DNA from: an uncultured Methanolobus sp.
GTDB lineage: Archaea; Halobacteriota; Methanosarcinia; Methanosarcinales; Methanosarcinaceae
Assembly (NCBI RefSeq): GCF_963667555.1
Contig: NZ_OY763421.1
Location: 2,249,562 to 2,313,561, forward strand
Direction of reading: 5' to 3'
DNA: 64,000 nt
Below the pieces are notes generated by a model. It made no database searches. It was not told where the DNA came from and saw only the letters and a list, made by a program, of their open reading frames with translations. The first letter of the stretch is position 1. Each line of letters begins with the position of its first letter. Shown one piece after another: positions 25,831 to 36,922 of the stretch. The position numbers and the translations under genes were made by a program.

Positions 25831-26199
25831 TTATTTTCTTTTATGAATATAATCTTCAATTGCCATTTTCAAAGCGTCAAGGGCAAAACCCGAGCATCTG
25901 TCCTTTCCTTCAGGAAGGCCATCTAAGTAATTGATCACATCTTCGTTTGTTATTGACATGGCTTCATCAACCGTTTTACCCTTTGCCATCTTTGCAACAG
26001 CACTTGATGTGGAAATCGCAACAACACATCCGAAGGTTTTGAACTTAACGTCTTCCAGTATATTATCTTTAACCTTTATGGATATATTTATTATATCGCC
26101 ATCGATTGTACTCCCTATCTGACCTACACCACCGGCATCCTCAATAACCCCTACATTTGAAGGATTACTGAACTCCTCCATTACTTTTTTAGAATACAA
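25831..26199 (-). CDS. iscU: IscU/NifU-type Fe-S scaffold with aspartate replacing the first cysteine
   Basis: Scaffold for Fe-S cluster assembly, 122 residues, working with the upstream iscS product. C58 (KTFGCVVAISTSS) and C102 (RCSGFALDAL) are present. At the first ligand position, usually GxxG-x3-CGD, the sequence is GSTIDGD, so D33 stands in for cysteine. A cluster held by two cysteines and aspartate, or a reduced affinity, is predicted. The gene starts with TTG 26199, four bases after GGAGGAG, giving the family N-terminus MYSKKVMEEFSNPSNVG. Confidence 0.88.
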   Translation of the reverse strand: MYSKKVMEEFSNPSNVGVIEDAGGVGQIGSTIDGDIINISIKVKDNILEDVKFKTFGCVVAISTSSAVAKMAKGKTVDEAMSITNEDVINYLDGLPEGKDRCSGFALDALKMAIEDYIHKRK

Positions 26200-26257
26200 A
26201 CCACTCCTCCTTCCTTAATATCCCTTAGTGTTCCCTGGTTTTTTCTGTTTTCCCTGA

Positions 26258-27415
26258 TTATTTGCCAGCAAGCGGAGACATTGCCCTTAATTTAGCAATT
26301 GTTTCCTGCAAAGCATCGACCACATTATCAATATCTTCCATGGTGTTTTCCCTTCCAAGACTCATCCTGAGGGAACCATGTATGAACTCATCTTCTATTT
26401 CCAGTGAACTGAGCACATGTGAAGCCTTCAGTGATCTTGAAGAACATGCAGAACCGGTGGATACTGCAATTCCCTGTATATCCAGAAGCATTAGCATGGA
26501 TTCGCCTTCAACGTATTTAAAACTCATATTAACATTGTTTGGAAGACGTTTTGAAGGATGACCATTCAGGCGAACATCGGAAATAGAATCAAATATCCTG
26601 CTGATGAGTGAGTCACGCATCTGGGTCATGTGTATGGAATCATCATCCAGGCGCTTAACTGCAAGTTCCATTGCCTTTCCAAATCCCACAATTGCGGAAA
26701 CATTCTCGGTTCCTGAACGCATTCCCTTTTCATGATCTCCTCCAAACACTATCGGACTGATATTTGTTCCTTTGCGCACATAAAGAGCTCCGACTCCTTT
26801 AGGACCGTGTATCTTATGGGATGAAATTGAGAGCATGTCCACGCCAAGATCATTAACATTAACTGGAATTTTTCCAACACTCTGCACAGCATCAGTATGG
26901 AAATAGATATTGTGTTCCTTTGCAATTTCAGATATCTTTTCAATGGGCTGAATAGTACCAACTTCGTTGTTGGCGTGCATTACCGATATAAGAGCAGTGT
27001 TTTCCTTGATAGATCTTTCAAGTATCTTCACATCAACTACACCATCAGCATCTACAGGGACATATGTGACCTCGTGGCCAAGACTTTCAAGAAAAGCACA
27101 GGTATTGAGAACTGCCGGATGCTCGATTACAGAAGTGATAACGTGCTTTTTTCCGGCATTATATGAAACCACGCCCCTTATTGCAAGATTGTCAGACTCA
27201 GTTCCTCCTGATGTGAATATTATCTCCTCAGGAACAGCTCCGATTGCATCTGCAACTTGCTTACGTGCCAGGGAAAGAGCTTCTGCAGCCTCGGTTCCAA
27301 ATGAATGAAGACTGGAAGCATTGCCAAAAGTCTGCGAAAAAAATGGTAACATAGCATCCACAACCAGCGGATCGACCGGAGTGGTTGCACTGTGGTCCAT
27401 ATAGATCCTTTTCAT
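26258..27415 (-). CDS. iscS: Cysteine desulfurase IscS
   Basis: PLP enzyme that removes sulfur from cysteine and passes it to a scaffold. The 385-residue protein starts MKRIYMDHSATTPVDPLV; the PLP lysine is in SSHKIHGPKGVGAL and the catalytic cysteine C324 in STGSACSSRSLKASHVL. ATG 27415 has no ribosome binding site, consistent with a short or absent leader; an AT-rich TATA-like ATTTATTTA lies about 30 bases upstream. The open frame extends 17 codons further without family match. iscU follows after 58 bases. Confidence 0.93.
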   Translation of the reverse strand: MKRIYMDHSATTPVDPLVVDAMLPFFSQTFGNASSLHSFGTEAAEALSLARKQVADAIGAVPEEIIFTSGGTESDNLAIRGVVSYNAGKKHVITSVIEHPAVLNTCAFLESLGHEVTYVPVDADGVVDVKILERSIKENTALISVMHANNEVGTIQPIEKISEIAKEHNIYFHTDAVQSVGKIPVNVNDLGVDMLSISSHKIHGPKGVGALYVRKGTNISPIVFGGDHEKGMRSGTENVSAIVGFGKAMELAVKRLDDDSIHMTQMRDSLISRIFDSISDVRLNGHPSKRLPNNVNMSFKYVEGESMLMLLDIQGIAVSTGSACSSRSLKASHVLSSLEIEDEFIHGSLRMSLGRENTMEDIDNVVDALQETIAKLRAMSPLAGK

Positions 27416-27539
27416 AGTATCTATAATAAGAAGAGAAGACTTCAATAAATAAATATCCTTCAGCAAGTATGCTAAAGAACATAATCAGCTTAGGTGCTGT
27501 AAAAACATGTGTGGTTTTCCCACACACGTAAGAATGATA

Positions 27540-27848
27540 TTAATCCTTGATCTGATCTGGAGAAAACCCTTTTTCAATAAGAACATCTTTCATGCGGCCC
27601 AGGTGATTACCCTGAAGTTCAACAGCGCTTCCTTTTACGGTTCCACCGCATGCAAATTTAGATTTCAGGTAAGTAGAAAGCTCATGAAGATCGATCTCAT
27701 GGGCGTCAAAACCCTCTACGACTGTGACTTCTTTACCATACCTTCTTCTGTTTACTTTGACAGTTATTCTTTGCTGCTCTTTAGCCACTTCTTCGCAAAT
27801 GCAAAGTTCTCTTGGCAATCCGCAGACTGAACACATTTCAGAACTCAT
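27540..27848 (-). CDS. Translation initiation factor aIF1 (SUI1 family)
   Basis: A 102-residue factor that helps scan and verify start codons on the 30S subunit. The N-terminal zinc-ribbon [16 protein letters not shown] is followed by the SUI1 domain ([50 protein letters not shown]). It should matter in a genome with several unusual start codons. GGAGG is 12 bases upstream of ATG 27848. It lies 124 bases upstream of iscS in the same direction. Confidence 0.93.
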   Translation of the reverse strand: MSSEMCSVCGLPRELCICEEVAKEQQRITVKVNRRRYGKEVTVVEGFDAHEIDLHELSTYLKSKFACGGTVKGSAVELQGNHLGRMKDVLIEKGFSPDQIKD

Positions 27849-27932
27849 CTTGTGGTATTTCCTCCGACATTATTATCTATTTTAAACACTCCATATGCAT
27901 TTAATTAAATAGATGAATAGAGTAAAACTTCG

Positions 27933-28292
27933 ATGATATTAAAATCTAATGGTAAAGAGGTAGCAACGGACGTTGATTTTGCATGCAGCGCCCTAAAGCA
28001 CATCAGGGGACTTATGTTCAGTAAGAGGATACCTGAGAACTATGCCCTTGTGTTTGTAATGAAGAAAGCCCAGAGAGTTTCGTTGCATATGCTATTTGTC
28101 AATTATCCGATTGATGCTATTTTCCTTGACGAGAAGAAAAGGGTCATTAAAACATCCGGCCTTAAAGCCTGGATAGGCATTTGCTCCTGCGAAGGAAAGG
28201 TAAAATACATCATTGAAACATCTCACGGAAAATCTGAAAAATTAAGGATAAAACCCGGGGACTTATTTGAATTTGAGAATCGGTGTCAATAG
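27933..28292 (+). CDS. DUF192 family protein
   Basis: A 119-residue DUF192 protein (small beta-barrel fold, function unknown). The family core is visible: HIRGLMFSKRIPENYALVFV, LHMLFVNYPIDAIFLDEKKRVI and IIETSHGKSEKLRIKPGD. No signal peptide, unlike many bacterial members, so it is cytoplasmic. It lies between the divergent aIF1 gene and purL. Confidence 0.85.
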   Translation: MILKSNGKEVATDVDFACSALKHIRGLMFSKRIPENYALVFVMKKAQRVSLHMLFVNYPIDAIFLDEKKRVIKTSGLKAWIGICSCEGKVKYIIETSHGKSEKLRIKPGDLFEFENRCQ

Positions 28293-28429
28293 ACTCTGAA
28301 GACCTGCATAGAACATATAAATACACACAGATGTTAAAACCTGTTCAAAGAAATGTTTATTACATTCCGGGTTCTTTAAAGCCCTGATAGAATCACTATA
28401 TTATAATAATACTTTACCGAGGAACATAG

Positions 28430-30577
28430 ATGTTACCTGAAAATGACTTACAGATCATAACAGAGAAAATGGGAAGAGAACCTAATCTCGTAGAACAGGG
28501 ATGCTTCCTTAACCTTTGGAGCGAGCACTGCTCATACCGCTCAAGCGCACCACTGCTTAAAACCTTCACAACCACCGGAGAAAAGGTTATAATCGGCCCT
28601 GGTGACGATGCAGCAATTGTCAGTTTTGGAAACGGATGGGTACTTGCAATAGGAATGGAAAGCCACAACCACCCCTCATACGTTGACCCATACAACGGCG
28701 CAGCAACCGGAGTTGGCGGAATTGTGCGTGACATCATTTCCATGGGAGCAAGACCAATCGCACTTATGGACCCGCTCTACTTCGGACCGCTTAACAATCC
28801 GAAGAACCTCTACCTTTTCGAGCACATCATCGAAGGAATCGCAGGATACGGAAACTGTATCGGTGTGCCGGTTGTTCGTGGAGAGGCATTCTTTGACGAA
28901 TCATACAGCGGAAACCCTCTTGTAAATGTAGTTGCAGTGGGACTTGCACGTGAAAAGGACGTTGTGACCGCATGTGCCCAGAAAGCAGGTAACAAGCTTG
29001 TACTTATGGGTTCCACCACCGGAAGAGACGGACTTGGTGGAGCATCATTCGCATCAAGAGACCTTTCCGAAGATTCTGAAGCTGAAGACAGGCCAAGTAT
29101 CCAGATAGGTGACCCGTTCACAGAGAAACTGGTTATAGAAGCAACACTTGAAGCCATTGGAAAAGGATACGTAAAATCATGCAGAGACCTTGGAGCAGCA
29201 GGACTTGCCGGTGCAAGTTCAGAGATGGCATCCAAGGGCAACCTTGGAATGAGGATCATTGCAGACAATGTTATTCTCCGTGAGAGCGGCATGACAGCAT
29301 ATGAGATCCTCATTGCGGAATCACAGGAACGTATGCTCCTTGAGGTCGAGCCTGAAAATGTTGATGCAGTACTTGATATCGCAAAGAAGTATGACCTTAA
29401 CGGAAGTATGATCGGCGAGCTTACAAAGGAACTTAACTACACCGTAGAATTCCAGGGAGAGATTGCAGCGGACATTCCTGTAAAACTTCTGACCGAAGGT
29501 GCACCAACCTTTGAACGTCCTTCAACCGCTCCACAGCCACGTGATATCGGCGAAAAACCGGAACTTCCAGCAGATATAAAGCAGGCAATTCTCAACGTAT
29601 TATCATCACACAACGTTGCATCAAAGAGATGGATATACAGACAGTACGACCATGAAGTTCAGGTCAGAACTGTTACAAAACCAGGCGATGATGCAGGTAT
29701 TTTGAGGATAGACGGAAACGAGGGAATAGCACTTTCATGCGGATGCAACCCAAGACACACATACCTTGACCCATATGCAGGCGGAAAAGGAACTGTTGTT
29801 GAGAACGCAATGAACCTTGCAGTAAAAGGTGCACGTGGAATAGCAATAGTAGATTGTCTTAACTTCGGAAACCCTGAGAGACCTGATATTTACTGGCAGT
29901 TCAAGCACGCAATTCTCGGACTTGGAGATGCTGCAAGAGAACTTTCAATACCTGTTGTCGGTGGAAACGTTTCCCTTTACAATGAGAGTGGTGAATTTAA
30001 GACAGCAATCGTCCCAACACCATCCATCGGTCTTGCAGGTTACATCAAAGATGTAGCAAAAGCACCGGCAGGAGTGTTCTCAAATAGAGGTGACACAATC
30101 ATCCTTGTTGGAAGCACATCCGATGAACTCGGAGGCTCTGAGTACTATAACGTAATAGGAAAGAAGAAGGTAGGAAAGGCCCCACAGGTTCCTGAAAACG
30201 TAAATGCTGTCATTGATGCGCTTATCAGCCTTGCAGAAAGTGAAAAACTCAGTGCATCACACGATGTTTCACTTGGTGGAATTGTAGTGGCACTTGCAGA
30301 GATGTGTGAGAAGACAGGTGCGGAAGTTGATCTTAGCGGTGTGGCAGAGAATTTAAGAACCGATGATGTCCTTTTCTCTGAATCATATGCAAGAGCACTT
30401 ATCGCAACCTCTGAGCCGGATGCTGTAAAGGAAATGCTTAAAGGCGTACCTTACACAGTCATTGGTACTGTTGGCGGAAACGCACTGAGCATCCAGATAG
30501 GTGACTTAAAGGCAGAGTTAACCCTTGATGAGATAAAAGAGGCAAGAGAAAGCCTCATGACCTTGATGATGGAATAA
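28430..30577 (+). CDS. purL: Phosphoribosylformylglycinamidine synthase, large subunit
   Basis: Converts FGAR to FGAM with ATP and ammonia delivered by PurQ/PurS. A 715-residue small-type PurL, made of two AIRS-like halves. The first carries [44 protein letters not shown] and [16 protein letters not shown]; the second repeats the ATP-cone pattern ([35 protein letters not shown]). GAGGAACATAG precedes the ATG. No purQ or purS gene lies next to it. The gene-free 274 bases that follow carry no ORF. Confidence 0.95.
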   Translation: MLPENDLQIITEKMGREPNLVEQGCFLNLWSEHCSYRSSAPLLKTFTTTGEKVIIGPGDDAAIVSFGNGWVLAIGMESHNHPSYVDPYNGAATGVGGIVRDIISMGARPIALMDPLYFGPLNNPKNLYLFEHIIEGIAGYGNCIGVPVVRGEAFFDESYSGNPLVNVVAVGLAREKDVVTACAQKAGNKLVLMGSTTGRDGLGGASFASRDLSEDSEAEDRPSIQIGDPFTEKLVIEATLEAIGKGYVKSCRDLGAAGLAGASSEMASKGNLGMRIIADNVILRESGMTAYEILIAESQERMLLEVEPENVDAVLDIAKKYDLNGSMIGELTKELNYTVEFQGEIAADIPVKLLTEGAPTFERPSTAPQPRDIGEKPELPADIKQAILNVLSSHNVASKRWIYRQYDHEVQVRTVTKPGDDAGILRIDGNEGIALSCGCNPRHTYLDPYAGGKGTVVENAMNLAVKGARGIAIVDCLNFGNPERPDIYWQFKHAILGLGDAARELSIPVVGGNVSLYNESGEFKTAIVPTPSIGLAGYIKDVAKAPAGVFSNRGDTIILVGSTSDELGGSEYYNVIGKKKVGKAPQVPENVNAVIDALISLAESEKLSASHDVSLGGIVVALAEMCEKTGAEVDLSGVAENLRTDDVLFSESYARALIATSEPDAVKEMLKGVPYTVIGTVGGNALSIQIGDLKAELTLDEIKEARESLMTLMME

Positions 30578-30821
30578 CCATCATCAATACTTACTTTTTT
30601 AATTTGCTTGATCCAGGCTCTGTAGAGATCCTGTTCTTATTAGTGACGAAAACTTTGCTTTTTTCAGTTTCATGAAAACAATATGGAATCTAAAAAATAT
30701 ACAGAGCCTTGATCTACTGACTACGATAAAGAATAACTAAGCTATAGAGCAGCAGCTTTCTTTCCAAAACAGTGAAAAAAAATCTAAAATAAAAAGCCGG
30801 CAGAAACCGGATAAAGTAAAG

Positions 30822-30843
30822 AAGAATGGTAAAAACCATTCTT
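30822..30843 (-). terminator. Terminator hairpin for the TRAM gene
   Basis: AAGAATGGT (30822-30830) and ACCATTCTT (30835-30843) form a nine-pair stem with a four-base loop, nine bases past the stop of the minus-strand TRAM gene; on the minus strand a T-rich run follows. Confidence 0.65.
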
Positions 30844-30851
30844 GAATAGTT

Positions 30852-31064
30852 TTATTCTTCCTTTTCGCCAAATCCGAATTTGCGCAGTACTCTTGTGATC
30901 TTGATATTTACAGTGTCGCCGACCTGGGTACCAGGCACAAAGATAACAAAGCCTTCGATCCTGGCGATGCCGTCTCCTTCTCTTGCAATATCTTCAATTG
31001 TTACTTCATAGGTCTCGCCAACATCTACAGGAGCTGTTGATTCTCTGTCATTGTTATTAAACAA
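30852..31064 (-). CDS. TRAM-domain RNA-binding protein
   Basis: A 70-residue, single TRAM domain (VGETYEVTIEDIAREGDGIARIEG, FVIFVPGTQVGDTVNIKI). In related Methanococcoides such proteins act as RNA chaperones that are cold-induced. It begins with TTG 31064; ATT codons precede it but the family starts MFNN as here. The gene is divergent to cdc48. Its own strong terminator suggests an independent, possibly abundant, transcript. Confidence 0.92.
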   Translation of the reverse strand: MFNNNDRESTAPVDVGETYEVTIEDIAREGDGIARIEGFVIFVPGTQVGDTVNIKITRVLRKFGFGEKEE

Positions 31065-31319
31065 AATAATACACGTCCTTTAATTCAAAATGAAGATTGA
31101 AGACCATACTGAAAAAAACCACGATAAAAATGTAATATCAATGAATCCAGAATAGTATCAAATCTTATAGCGCATAGTACACACAACAGATATTTAAAAC
31201 TTCTCTGTACAAAACAGGGTCAGTGCAGAAACCATATCTTATTTATTCTTTAGAATAAAATAGGTAGTTATAAATCACAAGCTCACTGTTTAATCAAAGT
31301 AATTTTAGGGATGAATATA

Positions 31320-33557
31320 ATGGATGAAGTTCAGATAAAAGTTGAGAAAGCCCATCCTAATGATTTTGGAAGGGGAATTATACGTCTGGATCCTACGACA
31401 CTCCTGAGCCTGCAACTCTCCCCCGGAGACATAGTTGAGATTGAAGGAAAAAGGAAAACAGCAGCCAAAGTATGGAGGGCTGAAAGGCAGGACTGGGGAC
31501 AGGGGATCGTCAGGATAGACGGTTTTATCAGGCAGAACGCCGGAGTCGGAATCGGTGAGAGGATCACCGTAAGGAAAGCAGAAGTTGTTACTGCAACAAA
31601 GGTAATTCTGGCACCTCCTGAAGGCGTCACCATGGAGTATGGGGACCATATCAGTGAGATAATCAAACGCAATATCATGAAGCGTCCCCTGGTAGAAGGC
31701 GACATCATCCCTATTATCAGTTCAATGACACAACCTATGACCAGCCAGGTAGGCGGCGGGCAGGCTATTCCGCTTATTGCCGTTGAAACTGACCCAAAGG
31801 AAGAGATCCTTATAATCGGAGAGTTCACTGAAATTGAACTCCGCCAGAAACCAGTTCGTGGTTATGACGGTGCGACCCGTGGAGTAACCTACGAAGACAT
31901 CGGAGGTCTTGGATCAGAGATACAGCGTGTAAGGGAAATGATAGAACTTCCTCTCAAGCACCCGGAACTGTTCCAGAGACTTAATATCGAACCTCCAAAG
32001 GGAATTATTCTCTACGGACCACCAGGTACAGGAAAAACACTTATCGCAAAGGCAGTTGCGAACGAATCCAGAGCAAACTTCCTCTATATTGCAGGCCCTG
32101 AGATCATGGGTAAATACTACGGAGAGAGCGAAGAGCGCATCCGTAAGATATTCGAAGAAGCCGAGGACGAGGCACCTTCGATCATATTCATTGATGAGAT
32201 CGACTCCATAGCACCAAAAAGACAGAATGTCACCGGAGAGGTCGAGCGCAGAGTAGTAGCACAGTTGCTTACGATGATGGACGGCCTTGAGGAAAGAGGA
32301 CAGGTCGTAGTCATAGGTGCTACAAACCGTGTCGATGCAATTGACCCGGCACTTAGAAGACCTGGAAGATTTGACAGAGAGATCGAGATAGGAGTTCCTG
32401 ATACCGATGACCGTCTTGAGATAATGCAGATACACACACGTGGTGTGCCTCTTGCAGATGATGTTGACGAAGAGTATCTCGATTATATCGCAAAACACAC
32501 ACAGGCGTTTGTGGGTGCAGACCTTCTTGCACTTGTCCAGGAAGCTGCAATGCGTTCTTTGAGAAGGGCATTACCTGATATCAATCTTGAAGATGAAGAC
32601 ATACCACAGGAAATTCTTGAGACCATTGTCGTCTGCAAGGATGACTTTGAGAATGCTCTAAGAGAGATCGAACCTTCTGCAATGAGAGAAGTGCTTGTAG
32701 AGGTTCCTGATGTCAGATGGGATGATGTCGGAGGGCTGGACAAAGCCAAGCAGGAGATCAAGGAAGCTGTGGAATGGCCGCTTACAAGACCTGACAGGTT
32801 TGTGAGCATGGGAATCAAACCACCAAAGGGAGTTCTGCTATTCGGACCGCCCGGTACCGGAAAAACACTGATAGCACAGGCAGTTGCAAATGAATCGAAT
32901 GCTAATTTCATTAGTGTCAAAGGCCCGCAGATGCTATCCAAATGGGTAGGAGAATCTGAAAAGGCCATCAGGGAAACTTTCAAGAAAGCAAGGCAGGTTG
33001 CTCCTTGTATTGTATTCTTTGATGAGATCGATTCCATTGCGCCCATGAGAAGCACTATATCAGAGGACTCCAAGGTTTCAGAGAGAATAGTTAACCAGCT
33101 TCTGACAGAACTGGATGGTCTTGAACCGCTCAAGGAAATAGTAATTATTGCCGCAACCAACAGGCCGGACATAATTGACCCTGCACTTTTAAGGTCGGGA
33201 AGATTTGACAGGATGGTTCTCGTTGGACAGTCCACCTATGCAGGAAGAAAACAGATATTCAAGATCCATTCAAAGAACATTCCTCTTGGAGATGATGTGA
33301 CGATCGATGACCTTGCAACCATGACTGAAGGATTTGTAGGAGCGGACATAGAAGCAGTATGCAGAGAAGCTGTTATGCTGGCAATGAGAGAAGATTTCGA
33401 GGTTGATAAAGTCGGCATGAAGTACTTCAGGGAAGCTCTTAACAAGGTCAGACCAACACTATCGGAGAATCTGGTGGACTACTACGAGAAAATACAGGCA
33501 CAGTTCAAGGGCGGCATAAAGAAAGAAGAAGCAAGTTCTTATATAGGATACAGATAA
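31320..33557 (+). CDS. Cdc48/VCP-like AAA+ ATPase
   Basis: A 745-residue unfoldase with an N-domain (residues about 1-180) and two AAA+ rings. Walker A is [13 protein letters not shown] in D1 and [13 protein letters not shown] in D2; Walker B is [12 protein letters not shown] and [13 protein letters not shown]; arginine finger regions [22 protein letters not shown] and [20 protein letters not shown]. It extracts and unfolds proteins for the proteasome. The start ATG 31320 ([13 protein letters not shown]) fits the family and has AGGGATGA upstream; ATG 31311 is an alternative. A PRC-barrel gene follows after 48 bases. Confidence 0.96.
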   Translation: MDEVQIKVEKAHPNDFGRGIIRLDPTTLLSLQLSPGDIVEIEGKRKTAAKVWRAERQDWGQGIVRIDGFIRQNAGVGIGERITVRKAEVVTATKVILAPPEGVTMEYGDHISEIIKRNIMKRPLVEGDIIPIISSMTQPMTSQVGGGQAIPLIAVETDPKEEILIIGEFTEIELRQKPVRGYDGATRGVTYEDIGGLGSEIQRVREMIELPLKHPELFQRLNIEPPKGIILYGPPGTGKTLIAKAVANESRANFLYIAGPEIMGKYYGESEERIRKIFEEAEDEAPSIIFIDEIDSIAPKRQNVTGEVERRVVAQLLTMMDGLEERGQVVVIGATNRVDAIDPALRRPGRFDREIEIGVPDTDDRLEIMQIHTRGVPLADDVDEEYLDYIAKHTQAFVGADLLALVQEAAMRSLRRALPDINLEDEDIPQEILETIVVCKDDFENALREIEPSAMREVLVEVPDVRWDDVGGLDKAKQEIKEAVEWPLTRPDRFVSMGIKPPKGVLLFGPPGTGKTLIAQAVANESNANFISVKGPQMLSKWVGESEKAIRETFKKARQVAPCIVFFDEIDSIAPMRSTISEDSKVSERIVNQLLTELDGLEPLKEIVIIAATNRPDIIDPALLRSGRFDRMVLVGQSTYAGRKQIFKIHSKNIPLGDDVTIDDLATMTEGFVGADIEAVCREAVMLAMREDFEVDKVGMKYFREALNKVRPTLSENLVDYYEKIQAQFKGGIKKEEASSYIGYR

Positions 33558-33605
33558 ATATATGAAAAATTTAGATGTGATTATTATATCCAGGGGCGAA
33601 TGAAA

Positions 33606-33881
33606 ATGGCAAATGTCTTTGCAAAGAACCTTTCGAGCAAACAGGTAATGGCAACAGATGGAACAGAGATCGGTATATTATATAATATTGTAATGGATAT
33701 CAGGACAGGGGACCTCATTGATCTTATAGTCAAACCGGACATGAGTCTTGATACTTCAAAATACAAGACCGATGAGCAGTACATACTTCTGCCTTTCGAA
33801 TCTGTGAGAGCCATAAAGGACTATATCGTTGTTGATAAGAATATAGCCCGTGGCATTAAACCAGAACCTGTAGAAATATGA
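33606..33881 (+). CDS. PRC-barrel domain protein
   Basis: A 91-residue PRC-barrel (ANVFAKNLSSKQVMATDGTEIG, LYNIVMDIRTGDLIDLIV, QYILLPFESVRAIKDYIVVDKN). Single PRC-barrel proteins in methanogens are small and of unproven role, perhaps in RNA or division processes. ATG 33606 has AGGGG 9 bases upstream; the in-frame ATG 33600 is too close to it. It is likely cotranscribed with cdc48. Confidence 0.85.
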   Translation: MANVFAKNLSSKQVMATDGTEIGILYNIVMDIRTGDLIDLIVKPDMSLDTSKYKTDEQYILLPFESVRAIKDYIVVDKNIARGIKPEPVEI

Positions 33882-33950
33882 TCACGCCGGCTGCAGAGAT
33901 TGCCTTGCAGCCCTTGCATTTTCTTTTTTAACTAAAATTAACCGGAATTA

Positions 33951-34631
33951 TCAGATAAGTCCGTTTGATCGCAGATAATCAATTGCTTCTACGGTGCCGT
34001 CACCGTAACTTGCCTTACTCACATAATCTGCGACATCTTTTAAGAAATCATCAGCATTGCCAACCGCAACTGCAAATCCTGCTTCCTGAAGCATTTCAAG
34101 GTCATTGACAGAATCACCTATCGCAACGAAATCCGATGTTTCAAGACCCATAAGCTCCGCCATTTTCAAAAGTCCTGTTCCCTTGTTGATCTTTTTGCTC
34201 TTTATGTGTATGGCAAAATGCGTATCTATTATCTCAACGTTGGGGAAATGGGTTTCCAGCACTTCACGTGCTTTTTCCACATCAAAATTACTTCTGAGAA
34301 CAATTTCGGTTCTTCTGTGAACCGAATCCAGTTTTTCCATATCGAACTGAGGAGAAAGGAACTCATAGGCTTCTTCACACTCATGGATCACATCTGAAAC
34401 TATTGGCTCATTATCAAATCCATCTAGTATGACACCACCATTCTCTGCTATTATATTGCAGCATACACCAACCAGTTTAGCTGCAGCTTTGGCATAACAA
34501 AGCACATTACCGGTAGCGATCACAACAGGAATATCAAGTGTACGCAGTTTTGCAGCAGCGCTCAGGCTGAGCTTGCGGTCCCTGTGAGTAATGGTTCCAT
34601 CGATGTCAATTACAATGGCCTTGAATTTCAT
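33951..34631 (-). CDS. Archaeal phosphoglycolate phosphatase (HAD, Cof-like)
   Basis: A 226-residue HAD phosphatase. Motif I is VIDIDGTITHRDR, motif II-like VVIATGN, motif III Lys in KINKGTGLLKMAEL, motif IV GDSVNDLEMLQEAG; the C2-type cap lies between. It matches the TA0175 type that hydrolyses phosphoglycolate. ATG 34631 (MKFKAIVID) fits the family; ATG 34637 two codons before is possible. A membrane protein gene lies immediately upstream on the same strand. Confidence 0.9.
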   Translation of the reverse strand: MKFKAIVIDIDGTITHRDRKLSLSAAAKLRTLDIPVVIATGNVLCYAKAAAKLVGVCCNIIAENGGVILDGFDNEPIVSDVIHECEEAYEFLSPQFDMEKLDSVHRRTEIVLRSNFDVEKAREVLETHFPNVEIIDTHFAIHIKSKKINKGTGLLKMAELMGLETSDFVAIGDSVNDLEMLQEAGFAVAVGNADDFLKDVADYVSKASYGDGTVEAIDYLRSNGLI

Positions 34632-34665
34632 AAGCATTAGAAGACAGGGAGAGATAAAAGTGTTT

Positions 34666-35643
34666 TCAGTGGCGTGATTTTCTGATAATATCCAGACAGA
34701 CTTTCATGAACAGAAAAGGCCCTGCAACCACCAGGAAAAGATAGGTAATCGTAAGCAATACCGTACTTACAGATGGAAGAAGGCACGCAAAGTTGACAAT
34801 TAAGAGCAACAATATTGAGAAATAAAATACATCCTTTGCAGAATAGAATTCATCTGGTAATGCTTCTACAAAATCACAAGATGGCTTCAATTTAAATAAT
34901 AATCCTACAATCACGACATAAGATAGAATAATTGAAGCATATGGAAGAACTGTGACAGGAAGCTTTTCAGGAAGCAACGCAAAAAATGTTGCAATATACA
35001 GAATCAGAAGGTAAGCAGTTACAATCAGAAAATGCTTCTTTTTCAGATGAAGAGAACTTATATCACTACCCATTGATGCTTTCCTTGCAAGAAATACCAA
35101 AAGTAGTGTACCAATTACAGAGATGTTTGCTGTAAAAATATTGAAGGAATTTCCATTGCCGATAAAGTTGCTGAGAAGAATGATAGCTATTGAAATAAAA
35201 ACCAAACTCCTGCGGCTCTTACGGAGAAATACCTCGTGTCCGGAGAACACTCTTCCGGTAAGTACCTGAAAAACAAGGATCGGAACTAAAAATGACATGA
35301 CAGGATGCCAGAAAAAGACGAGAATAGAATACTCGGCTACTGCTATCCCCATAAATGTTCCAAGACCTGGACCGGCAGAGTCCATGTAACCTGCCCAGAG
35401 AACTTTAGTTATCCATGCTTCATACAGAGCAAATATCATGCCAAAAAGATATAGTTGATAGATACTGATTTTCTTATATTCCATTGCTATCCACAGGAAG
35501 AAAAGTACATGGAACATGTAAAGTGGAAGAGTAAGGAATATACCCCATGGATCAAGGAACCACATGGTAGATGCTCCTGAAAATACCTCCGCAAAGAACA
35601 TGGACAGCAGACCGATCAGGAGAATAGAGTAAATCTTCTTCAT
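34666..35643 (-). CDS. Unrecognised polytopic membrane protein
   Basis: A 325-residue hydrophobic protein with about nine or ten membrane segments and no motif I recognise. The N-terminus is signal-like and the C-terminus ends with basic residues (DIIRKSRH). A histidine-tryptophan pair (FFWHPVMSFLVP) and the acidic motif WITKVLWAGYMDSAGPG lie in loops between helices. It lies 28 bases upstream of the phosphatase gene and may share its transcript; homologues in other Methanosarcinales would be the first thing to look for. No function proposed. Confidence 0.75.
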   Translation of the reverse strand: MKKIYSILLIGLLSMFFAEVFSGASTMWFLDPWGIFLTLPLYMFHVLFFLWIAMEYKKISIYQLYLFGMIFALYEAWITKVLWAGYMDSAGPGLGTFMGIAVAEYSILVFFWHPVMSFLVPILVFQVLTGRVFSGHEVFLRKSRRSLVFISIAIILLSNFIGNGNSFNIFTANISVIGTLLLVFLARKASMGSDISSLHLKKKHFLIVTAYLLILYIATFFALLPEKLPVTVLPYASIILSYVVIVGLLFKLKPSCDFVEALPDEFYSAKDVFYFSILLLLIVNFACLLPSVSTVLLTITYLFLVVAGPFLFMKVCLDIIRKSRH

Positions 35644-35778
35644 GCAAATGTACTATGTTGTTTTGGAATATAAAAATCCAGATGAAGAATGAGAACTAAA
35701 TTTAAAGAAATGATTTGCTTTTAAAAAAGGAAAAGAAAAAGTATTCTCCAAAAAGGAGAATCATTTACTGTATTCTAA

Positions 35779-36756
35779 TCATGGATCACGAAGACCTGGT
35801 GTGGTTACAGAGATAATAGCTTCACCGTCAGGAAGGTTTGGAGAGTCCACCAGTTTGACAATCCTTTTGTCACCTTTAGACTTACGCAGGTAAAGCCTGA
35901 AAGTTGCTGTGTGGCCTACGATGTGTCCACCAATCGGTTTGGTCGGATCACCAAAGAATGCATCCGGTTTTGACATTACCTGATTTGTGACAACTACTGA
36001 TGCATTGTAAAGGTCTCCACATTTCTGAAGACCGTGAAGGTGTTTATTGAGTTTCTGCTGTCTGTCTGCCAGTGTTCCTCTTCCTATGTATTCTGCCCTG
36101 AAGTGAGCTGTCAGAGAATCCACAATAAAAAGTCTTACAGGCATGTCACTGTCCTTTAACTCATTTGCCAGTTCCATTGCAGAATCTACAAGCAGTATCT
36201 GGTGATTTGAATTATATGCACGTGCTACATGTATGTGTTTCAGGAACTCTTCAGGGTCGTATTCCTGACCATATTTTTCGGACAGACCGTCAACCATCTG
36301 CTTTATCCTTTCAGGTCTGAAGGTATTCTCTGTGTCAATAATGATAACAGAACCACTAAGTCCACCCTGTTCCTTTGGCAATTGCACATTGACAGCAAGC
36401 TGGTGTGCAACCTGCGTCTTACCGGAACCGAATTCACCGTAGAGTTCAGTAATTGCCTGAGTGTCTATTCCGCCGCCCATCATTTCATCGAACTCTGTAC
36501 AACCCGTGGTAAGCTTACCAACGAGCTTCCTGCGTTCCAGAACAACATCGCCGGTCTCAAATCCACCAATGTCAGCCGACTGTCTGGCTGCAAGGATGAT
36601 CTTTGAGGCAGTGGATTCACCAATCTCGGCTGCAGTTGCGAGTTCTGCCGGTGAGGAAACAGCAATTGCTTCAATTGTTGTAAAACCAGCATCTTTTAAT
36701 TTCTGCGCGGTCGCCGGACCCACATGGTCCAGTTCTTCCAATAACACTTCTGACAT
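35779..36756 (-). CDS. radA: DNA repair and recombination protein RadA
   Basis: Archaeal RecA/Rad51 recombinase, 325 residues. The N-terminal helix-hairpin-helix domain ([17 protein letters not shown]) is followed by the ATPase core with Walker [10 protein letters not shown] and Walker [13 protein letters not shown], and the DNA-binding loops ([38 protein letters not shown]). It forms filaments on single-stranded DNA and exchanges strands. The gene stands alone and is divergent from coaD. Confidence 0.96.
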   Translation of the reverse strand: MSEVLLEELDHVGPATAQKLKDAGFTTIEAIAVSSPAELATAAEIGESTASKIILAARQSADIGGFETGDVVLERRKLVGKLTTGCTEFDEMMGGGIDTQAITELYGEFGSGKTQVAHQLAVNVQLPKEQGGLSGSVIIIDTENTFRPERIKQMVDGLSEKYGQEYDPEEFLKHIHVARAYNSNHQILLVDSAMELANELKDSDMPVRLFIVDSLTAHFRAEYIGRGTLADRQQKLNKHLHGLQKCGDLYNASVVVTNQVMSKPDAFFGDPTKPIGGHIVGHTATFRLYLRKSKGDKRIVKLVDSPNLPDGEAIISVTTPGLRDP

Positions 36757-36922
36757 TTATCTTAACTCCTGGGTGCACATGTTTTCTTCTGGTGCACAAT
36801 TCGATTTCCTAATTGATTTTTGAGTATATATACCTGAAGAGAGCGGAGTGAAAGTATTACAAATATTAGATATAGCAAATCTACGACAAAACTTATCATT
36901 CAAACCAGTCATTAAGGGTTCA

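Noticed and set aside
32483-33235. 250-codon open frame antisense to cdc48
   Set aside because: It is a shadow of the conserved D2 ring; the sense frame is strongly conserved and the antisense product is serine-rich without domain.
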